A stretch of DNA of 25,604 bases from an uncultured Sutterella sp. (GTDB lineage Bacteria > Pseudomonadota > Gammaproteobacteria > Burkholderiales > Burkholderiaceae_F): positions 1-25,604 of the forward strand of contig CAJJMF010000007.1 in assembly GCA_905192805.1 (NCBI GenBank), read 5' to 3'. Positions 7,946-15,034 of the stretch are shown piece by piece. Below the pieces are notes generated by a model. It was not told where the DNA came from. It was given only the letters and a program-made list of their open reading frames with translations, and made no database searches. Position 1 is the stretch's first letter. Each line of letters begins with the position of its first letter. A program made the position numbers and the translations under genes.

Positions 7946-8368
7946 TTAACTGTGACAGCCACAAGAGCCGCCTCCACAACCGTGGGAGGGCTTAGACGTC
8001 ACTTTCTCCTGAGCAGAGGGCTCACGACTCGCTCCCGCCTTCTCCAAGCGGTCAAGGTAATCTGCCCACAGCTCATCATAATGCGTAATCAAATCCTCGA
8101 GGTAATCCCAACTGTAGAGCCCCGAGTCATGCCCATCGGAATACACAATCTTCAGTGCATAGTTGCCCATAGGTTCAAGGCCAGTCACATCCACATTCTT
8201 CTTACCCACTTGAAGTACTTCTTGACCAGGCGCATGCCCTTTGACTTCAGCCGAAGGAGAGTAAACGCGTAAGAACTCAAACGGTAGACGGGCCACTACT
8301 CCATCCTCGTAACTGAGCTCCAGTTCGCGACTCTTCTTATGTAAGACGATATTGGAAGGGATTTTCAT
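7946..8368 (-). CDS. DUF971 (GBBH-like N-terminal domain) protein with Cys/His-rich tail
   Basis: This is a 140-residue cytosolic protein. The first 105 residues form a DUF971 domain, recognised by LPFEFLRVYSPSAEVKGH, EPMGNYALKIVYSDGHDSGLYSW and DYL. This domain is shared with the N-terminus of gamma-butyrobetaine hydroxylases, where it binds zinc; stand-alone bacterial versions have been linked to Fe-S or metal handling, but the role here is unproven. The last 13 residues, HGCGGGSCGCHS, contain three Cys and two His in a Gly-rich tail that could bind a metal. The start has a good ribosome site (GAGGA six bases upstream). It precedes ubiE by 33 bases, an arrangement that suggests a link to quinone or respiratory cofactor metabolism. 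Confidence 0.92.
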   Translation of the reverse strand: MKIPSNIVLHKKSRELELSYEDGVVARLPFEFLRVYSPSAEVKGHAPGQEVLQVGKKNVDVTGLEPMGNYALKIVYSDGHDSGLYSWDYLEDLITHYDELWADYLDRLEKAGASREPSAQEKVTSKPSHGCGGGSCGCHS

Positions 8369-8710
8369 AGACGTTCCTCGCTGGTAGGTTGAGAGTCAAA
8401 ACGACCGTCTTAAACTGACCTTGTAAAGATATCAAATCGAGCTTTCGTGAGTCTGATCTCGATCGCACTTTAGCATTTATACGCCGTGGCTATCATAACG
8501 CAAAAAATGGGCTAAAAACAGGGGGGAATTTGGTGTTCTTAACCCCGTTGTTCTCTCCAAAGGATTACGTCGAACCATGACCGAGGCAACGCAGTTGAAA
8601 GCGAGCTGAGCTGAGCCGACTCGTTGAGAGAATATTATCAAAGGCAAGCGGGAGCACTTTATCCGTTGTAAGGGGAGACTACCCACATACCCAATCCCTT
8701 GGCTTAGACC
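8369..8710. other. Unassigned intergenic stretch between the tRNA-Arg terminator and the DUF971 gene
   Basis: I find no convincing gene in these 342 bases. A 69-codon frame at 8477-8686 (-) has no ribosome site and no family features. On the - strand there is a possible promoter for DUF971-ubiE: TTGCGT at 8498-8503 and TATAAA at 8476-8481, 16 bases apart. Further upstream, TTCTCTC and GAGAGAA can close a 68-base loop that has smaller internal stems, such as CAAC/GTTG. It does not match 4.5S, tmRNA or RNase P RNA core motifs by eye. Confidence 0.5.
8476..8503 (-). promoter_or_regulatory. Possible promoter of the DUF971-ubiE operon
   Basis: On the - strand TTGCGT (8498-8503) and TATAAA (8476-8481) are 16 bases apart. 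Transcription would begin near 8469, giving a leader of about 100 bases before the DUF971 ATG at 8368. The -35 is weak. Confidence 0.3.
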
Positions 8711-8737
8711 AAAAAGAAAGCCACTCTCAGGTGGCTT
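8711..8737 (-). terminator. Rho-independent terminator of tRNA-Arg
   Basis: AAGCCAC at 8718-8724 pairs with GTGGCTT at 8731-8737 over a six-base loop. On the - strand it is followed by TCTTTTTGG. It begins 16 bases after the tRNA 3' end and would end tRNA transcription and any readthrough from priA. Confidence 0.85.
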
Positions 8738-8753
8738 ACTTCATTAGGCAATT

Positions 8754-8828
8754 TGGTCCCCTCGACAGGAATCGAACCTGTAACACAGCCTTCGGAGGGC
8801 TGGATGATATCCATTTCACCACGAGGAG
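8754..8828 (-). tRNA. tRNA-Arg (anticodon CCG, reads CGG)
   Basis: The full cloverleaf can be drawn on the - strand. The acceptor stem is CTCCTCG with CGAGGGG (one G-U), the D stem GTGA/TCAT, and the anticodon stem CAGCC/GGCTG around the loop CTCCGAA, giving anticodon CCG. A four-base variable loop follows, then the T stem ACAGG/CCTGT with loop TTCGATT. The discriminator is A and CCA is encoded, for 75 bases in all. The D-loop sequence AATGGATA is typical of minor arginine tRNAs. The gene starts 17 bases after the priA stop and is followed by its own terminator. Confidence 0.96.
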
Positions 8829-8837
8829 AGAACTGAG

Positions 8838-8843
8838 ATTATA
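8838..8843 (-). promoter_or_regulatory. Perfect -10 hexamer for tRNA-Arg at the end of priA
   Basis: TATAAT on the - strand at 8838-8843 lies two bases beyond the priA stop codon and nine bases before the mature tRNA 5' end. Any -35 would be inside the priA coding region, where only weak matches are present. If used, it would give a tRNA leader of about three bases. Confidence 0.45.
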
Positions 8844-8845
8844 CA

Positions 8846-10834
8846 TCACACCAGCGCAGGATCGACCTCAATTGTCCAATTTACGCGTGTTTTAGGGAAC
8901 AATTGCTTCCATCGCCATAAAAAACGATTGAGTTGAACGCGTTCATCCGCCTCAATCAATAACTGTGCTCGTTCACGATCCTTAAGTCGCATCAAATACA
9001 TGGGGACTGGGTCAAAAAGTCGCACCGCACTCGCTTCAGGCAGTTGACTACCTAGTGTGACCATGTCGGACAAAAAATTGAGCGCCTCACCAATGGACTC
9101 TGCCTCGGCATACAAGATCGCTTGATAAGAGTAGGGGACGTAGTGGTTGATCTCTCGCTCCGCAAGCGTGAACTCTGCAAATTTTCGATAGTCTTGCAAC
9201 TTTAACATTGCGAAGAACGGATCGTTAGGGTAGTGTGTTTGAATCAACACATGCCCCTCGGTATTGCCTCTACCAGAACGACCCGCCACTTGCATAAAGG
9301 TGGCAAACAATTGCTCTCGAGCTCGCACATCAGGGTGCGTTAGCTGGGCATCCGCATCGAGAACCACGACCAAACCGACATTTTTGAAATCATGTCCTTT
9401 AGCAATCATTTGGGTGCCGACCATAATCTCGGCTTCTTTGGCGTGGAACCGTTGAAACGCTGCCTCTACCTCACCCTTCCCCGATACCGTGTCCCGGTCG
9501 ATACGCATCACACGGGCCCCCGAAAAGAGTTTTTCAATACTTTCTTCTATTTGCTCCGTCCCTTGACCTTTGGGAAGAATATCCACATTACCACACTCAG
9601 GACAGCTTCGAGGAATAGGCTTACGGGTGCCGCAGTGATGACACATTAAAACTCGCCATTCTTTGTGGTAAACCATGCGAGCAGAACAATGCGTGCAGGT
9701 CGCCATCCAGCCACAGCTTGGACAATAAAGCACTGGAGAGTAGCCTCGACGATTCAAAAAGATAAGCACTTGCTCATTACGATCGATCGTTTGTTGGACT
9801 TGCTGTTGTGTGTATGCAGTCAAGGCGGGTTGCCCCACTTTGGGGGCCTCAGTCAATTCCACCTCCGGCAATCCTCCCGTCCCCGTGGCACGGTGCGTTA
9901 ATTCGATCAACTGGTAGTCGCCCAACTTCGCCTTGTACCACGTTTCCATTGAAGGCGTTGCTGAGCCTAACACGATCGGAATTTGATTTTTCCAGGCACG
10001 CCACACCGCAAGATCGCGCGCACTGTGTCGTAGGCCATCGCCGGCTTTAAATGAACCATCATGCTCTTCGTCGACAATAATCAGCTTTAAGTCGCGAAAA
10101 CTTGCCATCGCACTCATGCGCGTTCCCACGAGAATACGTGCTCTTCCTTCATGAATCGCTAGCCAAGCATCGGCGCGTTCGAGTTCACTACAACTCGAAT
10201 GCAATGTGACGATCGTTTCTTCAGGGAATCGCGCTCGCACCCGCGCTTCAAGCTGTGGAGTGAGATTAATTTCGGGCACCAACAGTAGCACCTGAGCCTG
10301 AGGATCACGTTTGAGTACGGTCTCAATCACATGCAAATACACTTCCGTCTTACCAGAACCCGTAACCCCAAATAGTACAAACGGAGCATAACCTTTCGCT
10401 TGGGTAATCCGCTTCACCGCCTCTTGTTGTTCGGGATGCAAAATGGGGGCGGGCTGTGGTTTGGTATACCGGGGCTTAGGCGCTCGGAATTTCTCCATGC
10501 GTTGCTGATAACCACGCCGTGACTCTCGTCGGAAAAATTTAGGGATGGCTGGAAGTGCTGCTTCTCCCCATCCACGTACATAGTACTTGGAGGCAAACTG
10601 CGTCAAAGCTAACCATTCTTCGCGTAATGGGGCCGTGTCATTAAAAACTTTCAGAACCGACTTTAGTGAACCTTCATAGCTCGTCGTAGAAGAAAGTTCA
10701 ACAACGATTCCAACCACTTTTCGTGTACCAACACCGACTAACACTCGGTCCCCTTGAGCCAATAACATCTCATCAGGAACCTTATAGTCAAACGGTTTTA
10801 CTTCCGGGATATCCACAATTACCTTGGCGTACAC
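8846..10834 (-). CDS. priA: Primosomal protein N' (replication restart helicase PriA)
   Basis: PriA is a 3'-5' superfamily 2 DNA helicase that recognises stalled or broken forks and loads the replisome again. The 662-residue protein has an N-terminal DNA-binding region (about 1-100), a helicase core with Walker A GVTGSGKTEVY at 156-166, the DEEHD box (IIVDEEHD) and GSATPS. The zinc-binding insert CPSCGW, CTHC, CHHCG and CPECG follows, then the late helicase motifs GTQMIAKGHDF and QVAGRSGRG. It is somewhat shorter than E. coli PriA (732). The start codon is GTG, supported by AGGAG five to six bases upstream (10840-10845) and by the family-typical beginning MYAKVIVDIP. Upstream lies the 437-base region with DnaA-box-like repeats. 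Confidence 0.97.
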   Translation of the reverse strand: MYAKVIVDIPEVKPFDYKVPDEMLLAQGDRVLVGVGTRKVVGIVVELSSTTSYEGSLKSVLKVFNDTAPLREEWLALTQFASKYYVRGWGEAALPAIPKFFRRESRRGYQQRMEKFRAPKPRYTKPQPAPILHPEQQEAVKRITQAKGYAPFVLFGVTGSGKTEVYLHVIETVLKRDPQAQVLLLVPEINLTPQLEARVRARFPEETIVTLHSSCSELERADAWLAIHEGRARILVGTRMSAMASFRDLKLIIVDEEHDGSFKAGDGLRHSARDLAVWRAWKNQIPIVLGSATPSMETWYKAKLGDYQLIELTHRATGTGGLPEVELTEAPKVGQPALTAYTQQQVQQTIDRNEQVLIFLNRRGYSPVLYCPSCGWMATCTHCSARMVYHKEWRVLMCHHCGTRKPIPRSCPECGNVDILPKGQGTEQIEESIEKLFSGARVMRIDRDTVSGKGEVEAAFQRFHAKEAEIMVGTQMIAKGHDFKNVGLVVVLDADAQLTHPDVRAREQLFATFMQVAGRSGRGNTEGHVLIQTHYPNDPFFAMLKLQDYRKFAEFTLAEREINHYVPYSYQAILYAEAESIGEALNFLSDMVTLGSQLPEASAVRLFDPVPMYLMRLKDRERAQLLIEADERVQLNRFLWRWKQLFPKTRVNWTIEVDPALV

Positions 10835-10926
10835 AGTCGACTCCTACTAACGTCTCTCAAGAAGGATCATTTGGTTTAACTACGCAGTGAGTCGATTAGA
10901 CAAACTGGGCATATGAAGGAAGTATT

Positions 10927-10959
10927 TGTGATTAAAGCTGTGGATAACTTTGTGGATTT
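10927..10959 (+). repeat. Three 12-base-spaced DnaA-box-like direct repeats
   Basis: TGTGATTAA (10927-10935), TGTGGATAA (10939-10947) and TGTGGATTT (10951-10959) start exactly 12 bases apart. Against TGTGNATAA (the complement of TTATNCACA) they have one, zero and two mismatches. The middle one is the strongest known E. coli box sequence. Confidence 0.65.
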
Positions 10960-10964
10960 CTTTG

Positions 10965-10994
10965 TTCGGTTTTTCCATAGCATGAAAAACCGAA
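10965..10994. repeat. Perfect 11-base inverted repeat next to the DnaA-like repeats
   Basis: TTCGGTTTTTC (10965-10975) and GAAAAACCGAA (10984-10994) are exact inverted copies around the eight-base centre CATAGCAT. No T run follows on either strand, so it does not look like a terminator. Confidence 0.7.
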
Positions 10995-11022
10995 GACCTG
11001 TTAACCACGTCTCGATCTAACC

Positions 11023-11062
11023 ATAAATATTGTTTTTATCTTATTTTTCAATAACTTAAATA
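11023..11062. other. A+T-rich block (36 of 40 bases A or T)
   Basis: Only four of these 40 bases are G or C. It includes a 13-mer at 11037-11049 that agrees with the E. coli oriC 13-mer consensus at 8 of the 11 defined positions. It lies between the DnaA-like repeats and the box at 11130, a position that would suit a DNA unwinding element, but this is inference. Confidence 0.5.
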
Positions 11063-11197
11063 CAGGCTCTTTCTACATGTCAAGCATTTTTTGAGGCAGT
11101 TTTCAACTTCTTGGATGTGAGTCAAGGGTTGTGAATAACCTGCTTGACTTTTCACTGTATCAAGAATTTTTTTCTCCCCGATAGCGATATTTGAGGC

Positions 11198-11236
11198 AAA
11201 AAAATAGTCTTCCCATCACATGGAGAAGACTATTTT
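11198..11236 (-). terminator. Rho-independent terminator of hemE
   Basis: A perfect 12-base stem, AAAATAGTCTTC at 11201-11212 with GAAGACTATTTT at 11225-11236, has a loop that can pair further (CCAT/ATGG). On the - strand it ends in an unbroken T run (A run 11198-11204). It lies 35 bases after the hemE stop. Confidence 0.92.
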
Positions 11237-11271
11237 AACATTGCCCACTACTGGACAAATTGCCTTAATTC

Positions 11272-12336
11272 TTAATGAAAGCGTCGGCTGTATTGATGAA
11301 CCTCATCCACTAAGATCTGTACGCTTTCGACAGGAGTAAATTGGTTAATCCCGTGACCTAAGTTAAATACATGGCCACCATTGCCCACCGTTCCAAACTT
11401 GTCGAGCACTTTACGAGCTTCGGCACGAATGGTGTCTTCAGAACCGAATAAAACGAACGGGTCCAGATTCCCCTGTAATGCTACCGTATCCCCCACACGT
11501 GCACGTGCTTTACCAATATCAGTTGACCAATCTAAGCCAACCGCTTGGCAGCCAGTCTGGGCAATCGCTTCAAGCCATTCCCCGCCACCTTTTGTGAACA
11601 CAATGGAAGGAACAACCTCACCCTCGTTTTCTTTGATCAACCCATCAAGCACCTTCTTCATATATTTCAAAGAGAAGCGCAGATAGTCATCGCTCGCGAG
11701 CATACCACCCCAGGTGTCAAAAATTTGAACTGCCTGAGCACCGGCCTTAATCTGAGCATTCAAGTACTGGGTCACTGCTTGAGCATTCACCTCCAAGATA
11801 CGCTCAAATAAGTCAGGGCGCTGGTACATCATCGTCTTGACTAAACGGAAATCACGGCTACCACGCCCTTCCACCATATAGCATGCTAAGGTAAAGGGGG
11901 ACCCCGAAAAACCAATCAACGGCACACGGTTATTGAGAGCACGGCGAATCGAACTGACAGCGTCCATCACGTATTGGAGCTCGGCGCCCATATCCGGCAC
12001 GTAGAGCGCATTGACAGCGTCTTCGGTCTGAACGGGCTTAGCGAAAACAGGACCTTCTCCGGCCACAAAACTCAGCCCCAGGCCCATTGCATCCGGAACC
12101 GTTAAAATATCCGAGAATAAAATCGCAGCATCTAATCCATAACGATCAATCGGCTGCAAGGTGACATCCGTGGCATATTGTGGACTTTGAGCCAGCCCCA
12201 TGAAACTACCTGCTTTAGCACGGGTTTCACAATATTCGGGTAAATAACGTCCCGCCTGTCGCATAAGCCACAGGGGAGTGAAATCCGTTTTTTCACGTTT
12301 GAGCGATCGTAAGAAACAATCATTGATAGGTTTCAT
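11272..12336 (-). CDS. hemE: Uroporphyrinogen decarboxylase
   Basis: HemE removes four carboxyl groups from uroporphyrinogen III to make coproporphyrinogen III in haem synthesis; it is a cytosolic, cofactor-free dimer. The protein is 354 residues, the normal length. Both family signatures are present: PLWLMRQAGRYLPEY at 21-35, with substrate-binding arginines, and GFSGSPFTLACYMVEG at 142-157. The catalytic Asp of the ILFSDIL block is at about 76, and the conserved Tyr is at about 153. The C-terminal GGHVFNLGHGI is also typical. The ATG at 12336 has only a weak ribosome site (GGAAAA about 12 bases upstream), but the protein begins where the family does. It stands alone between uspA and the origin-like gap, and ends at a strong terminator. 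Confidence 0.98.
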   Translation of the reverse strand: MKPINDCFLRSLKREKTDFTPLWLMRQAGRYLPEYCETRAKAGSFMGLAQSPQYATDVTLQPIDRYGLDAAILFSDILTVPDAMGLGLSFVAGEGPVFAKPVQTEDAVNALYVPDMGAELQYVMDAVSSIRRALNNRVPLIGFSGSPFTLACYMVEGRGSRDFRLVKTMMYQRPDLFERILEVNAQAVTQYLNAQIKAGAQAVQIFDTWGGMLASDDYLRFSLKYMKKVLDGLIKENEGEVVPSIVFTKGGGEWLEAIAQTGCQAVGLDWSTDIGKARARVGDTVALQGNLDPFVLFGSEDTIRAEARKVLDKFGTVGNGGHVFNLGHGINQFTPVESVQILVDEVHQYSRRFH

Positions 12337-12351
12337 GGTCGTAGTTTTCCG

Positions 12352-12380
12352 TTTACAAAGAAGTCTAGCGAAGGGTCCAA
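12352..12380 (-). promoter_or_regulatory. hemE: Possible hemE promoter
   Basis: On the - strand TTGGAC (12375-12380) and TGTAAA (12352-12357) are 17 bases apart. The predicted start would be only about ten bases before the hemE ATG. Both hexamers are imperfect, so support is limited. Confidence 0.3.
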
Positions 12381-12448
12381 ACGATTGAACCCGCTTTATT
12401 GTGCCCGATATACCTAGCGGATAAAGTATTCAGGCTAAATTTTCTCGA

Positions 12449-12485
12449 CTTATCCCTTTAGGGGGAAGTCAACTTAAGGGAGAAG
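12449..12485. repeat. Imperfect inverted repeat after the uspA stop codon
   Basis: CTTATCCCTTTAG (12449-12461) and CTTAAGGGAGAAG (12473-12485) can form a 13-base stem with two mismatches, starting four bases after the uspA stop. No U run follows on the - strand, so it may be a transcript-end stabilising structure rather than an intrinsic terminator. Confidence 0.5.
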
Positions 12486-12488
12486 GGC

Positions 12489-12893
12489 TTAGCGCACCAC
12501 TAAAACAGGACGATCTGCTTCTGCCAACACCTTTTGCGTTTCGCTACCGAGCAACAACGCCCCAATCGTCCCTAAACCACGACTTGCCATGACAATAAAA
12601 GCCACATCATTACGACGAGCACAGTCAAGAATCCCCGCCGAAACGGTGTCGCAGTGTTCGGCGACAATATCGCAGTTCACCCCTTTTTCTGTCGCCTTAC
12701 GCAACACAGCGCGTAATCGATCTTGGACAACCGGCTCCTCTCCATCAAACCCTCGTGTCGGCACTGGCCCTACCACTGAGGTCATCCCAACCAAATCGGC
12801 CCCTAACTGACGCGCCAATTCCACAGCCGTTTCAACTGCTTTATCGCTTAAGTTTGAACCATCGGTGGTCACTAAAATTTTTACACCGCTCAT
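12489..12893 (-). CDS. Universal stress protein (UspA family)
   Basis: This is a 134-residue single-domain Usp protein with an alpha/beta nucleotide-binding fold. It starts with MSGVKILVTTDGSNLSDKAV, where the Asp after the first strand contacts the nucleotide in ATP-binding members. It ends with MASRGLGTIGALLLGSETQKVL plus a final beta strand (RPVLVVR). The Gly-rich GLG...GS pattern places it with the ATP-binding type. Such proteins help cells survive starvation or respiratory stress, but the specific role here is unknown. AAGGA lies about seven bases before the ATG. It is separated from the atp operon by a terminator and from hemE by 152 bases, so it is probably a single-gene unit. Confidence 0.92.
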   Translation of the reverse strand: MSGVKILVTTDGSNLSDKAVETAVELARQLGADLVGMTSVVGPVPTRGFDGEEPVVQDRLRAVLRKATEKGVNCDIVAEHCDTVSAGILDCARRNDVAFIVMASRGLGTIGALLLGSETQKVLAEADRPVLVVR

Positions 12894-13059
12894 TTTTTGT
12901 CCTTTTCACTGGGATTATTCCTTGCCCATAAGGGGCTAAGGATCGTAACGTTTTCTCTAATTATTTTAGACGTTTAGCGCTCGTCTAGCGTTACGGTCAG
13001 CATTTTCCCTAATGCTAATCGCTTCAACTGATCACACGCTTATCACGGTCCCAATACTA

Positions 13060-13098
13060 CAAAAGGACGCTATCCCTGCGGGAATAACGTCCTTTTTG
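13060..13098 (-). terminator. Terminator of the atp operon
   Basis: AAAAGGACG at 13061-13069 pairs with CGTCCTTTT at 13088-13096. The stem continues, with small bulges, into TATCCC/GGGAATA around a TGC tip. It lies 18 bases after the atpC stop and would end the operon's transcript. The flanking T run is short on the - strand. Confidence 0.8.
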
Positions 13099-13115
13099 TA
13101 TGAAACAAATGCTTC

Positions 13116-13535
13116 TTAGTGCTTCTGACGAATCTTGCGAACCGCGACGAGCTGGGCGCTAAGGGCAGCCATTTCAGCTTCGAGTTTCGCAATCTCAAGT
13201 TCACCCGAGGCTTTTTGACGAAGGGCCTGAGCTTCCTCAAGAGCCATTTTCGTCTTAGCTTCATCAAGATCCTTGCTACGGACAGCCGTGTCGGCCAAAA
13301 CCGTCACAAGGTCAGGTTGAACTTCGAGCACGCCGCCGGCAACGAAAACCGATTCAACCTCAGCTTGGCCAGGAACATGAATTCTGACAAAGCCAGGGCG
13401 GATCAAAGTAATCAAAGGTTCGTGCCCAGGCAAAATACCCAATTCGCCAGACACCCCGGGCAGCGAAACCAGCTCGGCGTCACCCGAAAAGACGGACTCT
13501 TCGGCACTCACGACGTCGATTTTAATAGTAGCCAT
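13116..13535 (-). CDS. atpC: F1Fo ATP synthase subunit epsilon
   Basis: Epsilon is part of the central rotor stalk of F1 and restrains ATP hydrolysis. The 139-residue protein has the N-terminal beta-sandwich (MATIKIDVVSAEESVFSGDA, LPGVSGELGILPGHEPLIT) and a C-terminal helical hairpin from about residue 88, rich in Ala, Glu and Lys. Length matches E. coli (139). GGAG lies nine bases before the ATG. It is the last gene of the operon, 63 bases after atpD, and is followed by a terminator. Confidence 0.97.
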   Translation of the reverse strand: MATIKIDVVSAEESVFSGDAELVSLPGVSGELGILPGHEPLITLIRPGFVRIHVPGQAEVESVFVAGGVLEVQPDLVTVLADTAVRSKDLDEAKTKMALEEAQALRQKASGELEIAKLEAEMAALSAQLVAVRKIRQKH

Positions 13536-13598
13536 TTTATGTTGCTCCGTAGTCAGGCGCTCACCCCGGCAGAGTGGTACATCTGCCGGGCCGAGGCA

Positions 13599-15002
13599 TT
13601 ACTTAAGGGTCTTAGCCTTTTCAAAGGCTTCGTCAATGGTACCTACCATGTAGAAAGCCTGTTCGGGCAACTCATCGCATTCACCATCAACGATCATCTT
13701 GAAACCACGGATGGTTTCCTTCAAGGGCACATACTTACCAGGCGAGCCCGTGAAGACTTCAGCCACGTGGAAGGGCTGAGACAAGAAGTTCTGGATCTTA
13801 CGAGCACGCATAACCGTCATCTTATCTTCGGGAGCGAGTTCGTCCATACCCAAAATCGCGATAATGTCACGAAGTTCCTTGTAACGCTGTAAGGTTTCCT
13901 GAACACGACGGCAAACCGTGTAGTGTTCTTCACCAATCACGTTCGGGTCAACCTGACGGGACGTGGAGTCGAGCGGGTCCACAGCCGGGTAAATACCCAA
14001 GGCAGCGATATCACGCGACAACACGATGGTGGCGTCCAAGTGGCCGAAGGTCGTAGCAGGCGACGGGTCGGTCAAGTCGTCAGCAGGCACGTACACGGCC
14101 TGAATAGACGTAATAGAACCGGTCTTCGTCGAAGCAATACGTTCCTGTAAGCGGCCCATTTCTTCAGCCAACGTCGGCTGATAACCCACAGCCGAAGGCA
14201 TACGGCCTAACAAAGCGGACACTTCCGTACCAGCAAGGGTATAACGATAGATGTTGTCAATGAACAACAGAATATCGCGGCCTTCATCACGGAACGCTTC
14301 AGCCATGGTCAAACCAGTCAAAGCCACGCGCAAACGGTTTCCAGGAGGTTCGTTCATCTGACCGAACACCATGGCCACCTTGTCCAAAACGTGGGATTCT
14401 TCCATTTCGTGATAGAAGTCGTTACCTTCACGGGTACGTTCACCCACGCCAGCGAACACGGAATAACCACCGTACGCCTTAGCGATGTTGTTGATCAACT
14501 CCATCATGTTCACGGTCTTGCCCACACCGGCACCACCGAACAAACCGACCTTACCACCCTTAGCGAAGGGGCAGATCAAGTCAATCACCTTGATACCAGT
14601 TTCAAGCAATTCGATGGACGCAGAGAGTTCATCAAATTTCGGGGCTTCACGGTGAATTTCACGCGTTTCTTCAGCGCCAATTTCACCGGCGTCGTCGATA
14701 GGACGACCAAGCACATCCATAATACGGCCGAGGGTCTTAGGACCAACCGGCACGGAAATACCGCGACCAGTGCTCTGAACCTTCATGCCACGTTGCAGGC
14801 CTTCAGAAGAGCCCATGGCAATGGTACGAACCACGCCGTCACCCAACTGTTGCTGCACTTCAAAGGTCAGGCCGGCCTCGGCCAGCGTATTGCTTTCGTC
14901 TTTTTCCAAGACGAGAGCTTCGTAAACCTTAGGCATGGCATCACGTGGGAACTCAATGTCCACCACAGCGCCAATAACCTGAACGATCTGTCCGATACTC
15001 AT
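13599..15002 (-). CDS. atpD: F1Fo ATP synthase subunit beta
   Basis: Beta carries the catalytic nucleotide sites of F1. The 467-residue protein has the Walker A motif GGAGVGKT at 156-163, the catalytic glutamate in GERTREG at 187-193, the Walker B strand ending DILLFIDN, and the alpha/beta signature PAVDPLDSTS. The blocks IYRYTLAGTEVSALLGRMPS and FLSQPFHVAEVFTGSPGKYV are standard for proteobacterial enzymes. The ribosome site GAGGA is six to seven bases from the ATG. It starts 32 bases after the atpG stop. Codon use in this and the neighbouring atpA is clearly selected, as expected for highly expressed genes. Confidence 0.99.
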   Translation of the reverse strand: MSIGQIVQVIGAVVDIEFPRDAMPKVYEALVLEKDESNTLAEAGLTFEVQQQLGDGVVRTIAMGSSEGLQRGMKVQSTGRGISVPVGPKTLGRIMDVLGRPIDDAGEIGAEETREIHREAPKFDELSASIELLETGIKVIDLICPFAKGGKVGLFGGAGVGKTVNMMELINNIAKAYGGYSVFAGVGERTREGNDFYHEMEESHVLDKVAMVFGQMNEPPGNRLRVALTGLTMAEAFRDEGRDILLFIDNIYRYTLAGTEVSALLGRMPSAVGYQPTLAEEMGRLQERIASTKTGSITSIQAVYVPADDLTDPSPATTFGHLDATIVLSRDIAALGIYPAVDPLDSTSRQVDPNVIGEEHYTVCRRVQETLQRYKELRDIIAILGMDELAPEDKMTVMRARKIQNFLSQPFHVAEVFTGSPGKYVPLKETIRGFKMIVDGECDELPEQAFYMVGTIDEAFEKAKTLK

Positions 15003-15034
15003 GGGTTTTCCTCAGTTATCGATACTTAATTGCA

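Larger units (their letters stand above)
10835..11271. other. Intergenic region between hemE and priA with DnaA-box-like repeats and an A+T-rich block
   Basis: This 437-base gap holds three DnaA-like nonamers at 12-base spacing (10927-10959), a perfect inverted repeat (10965-10994), a degenerate box TTAACCACG at 11001-11009, a 40-base block with only four G or C (11023-11062), a further box TGTGAATAA at 11130-11138, and the hemE terminator (11198-11236). It must also contain the priA promoter. No protein or RNA gene was recognised. Confidence 0.75.

Noticed and set aside
8477..8686. A 69-codon frame on the - strand between tRNA-Arg and DUF971
   Set aside because: It has no ribosome site, no recognisable motif and no hydrophobic or helical pattern; its length is within chance for a 340-base gap.
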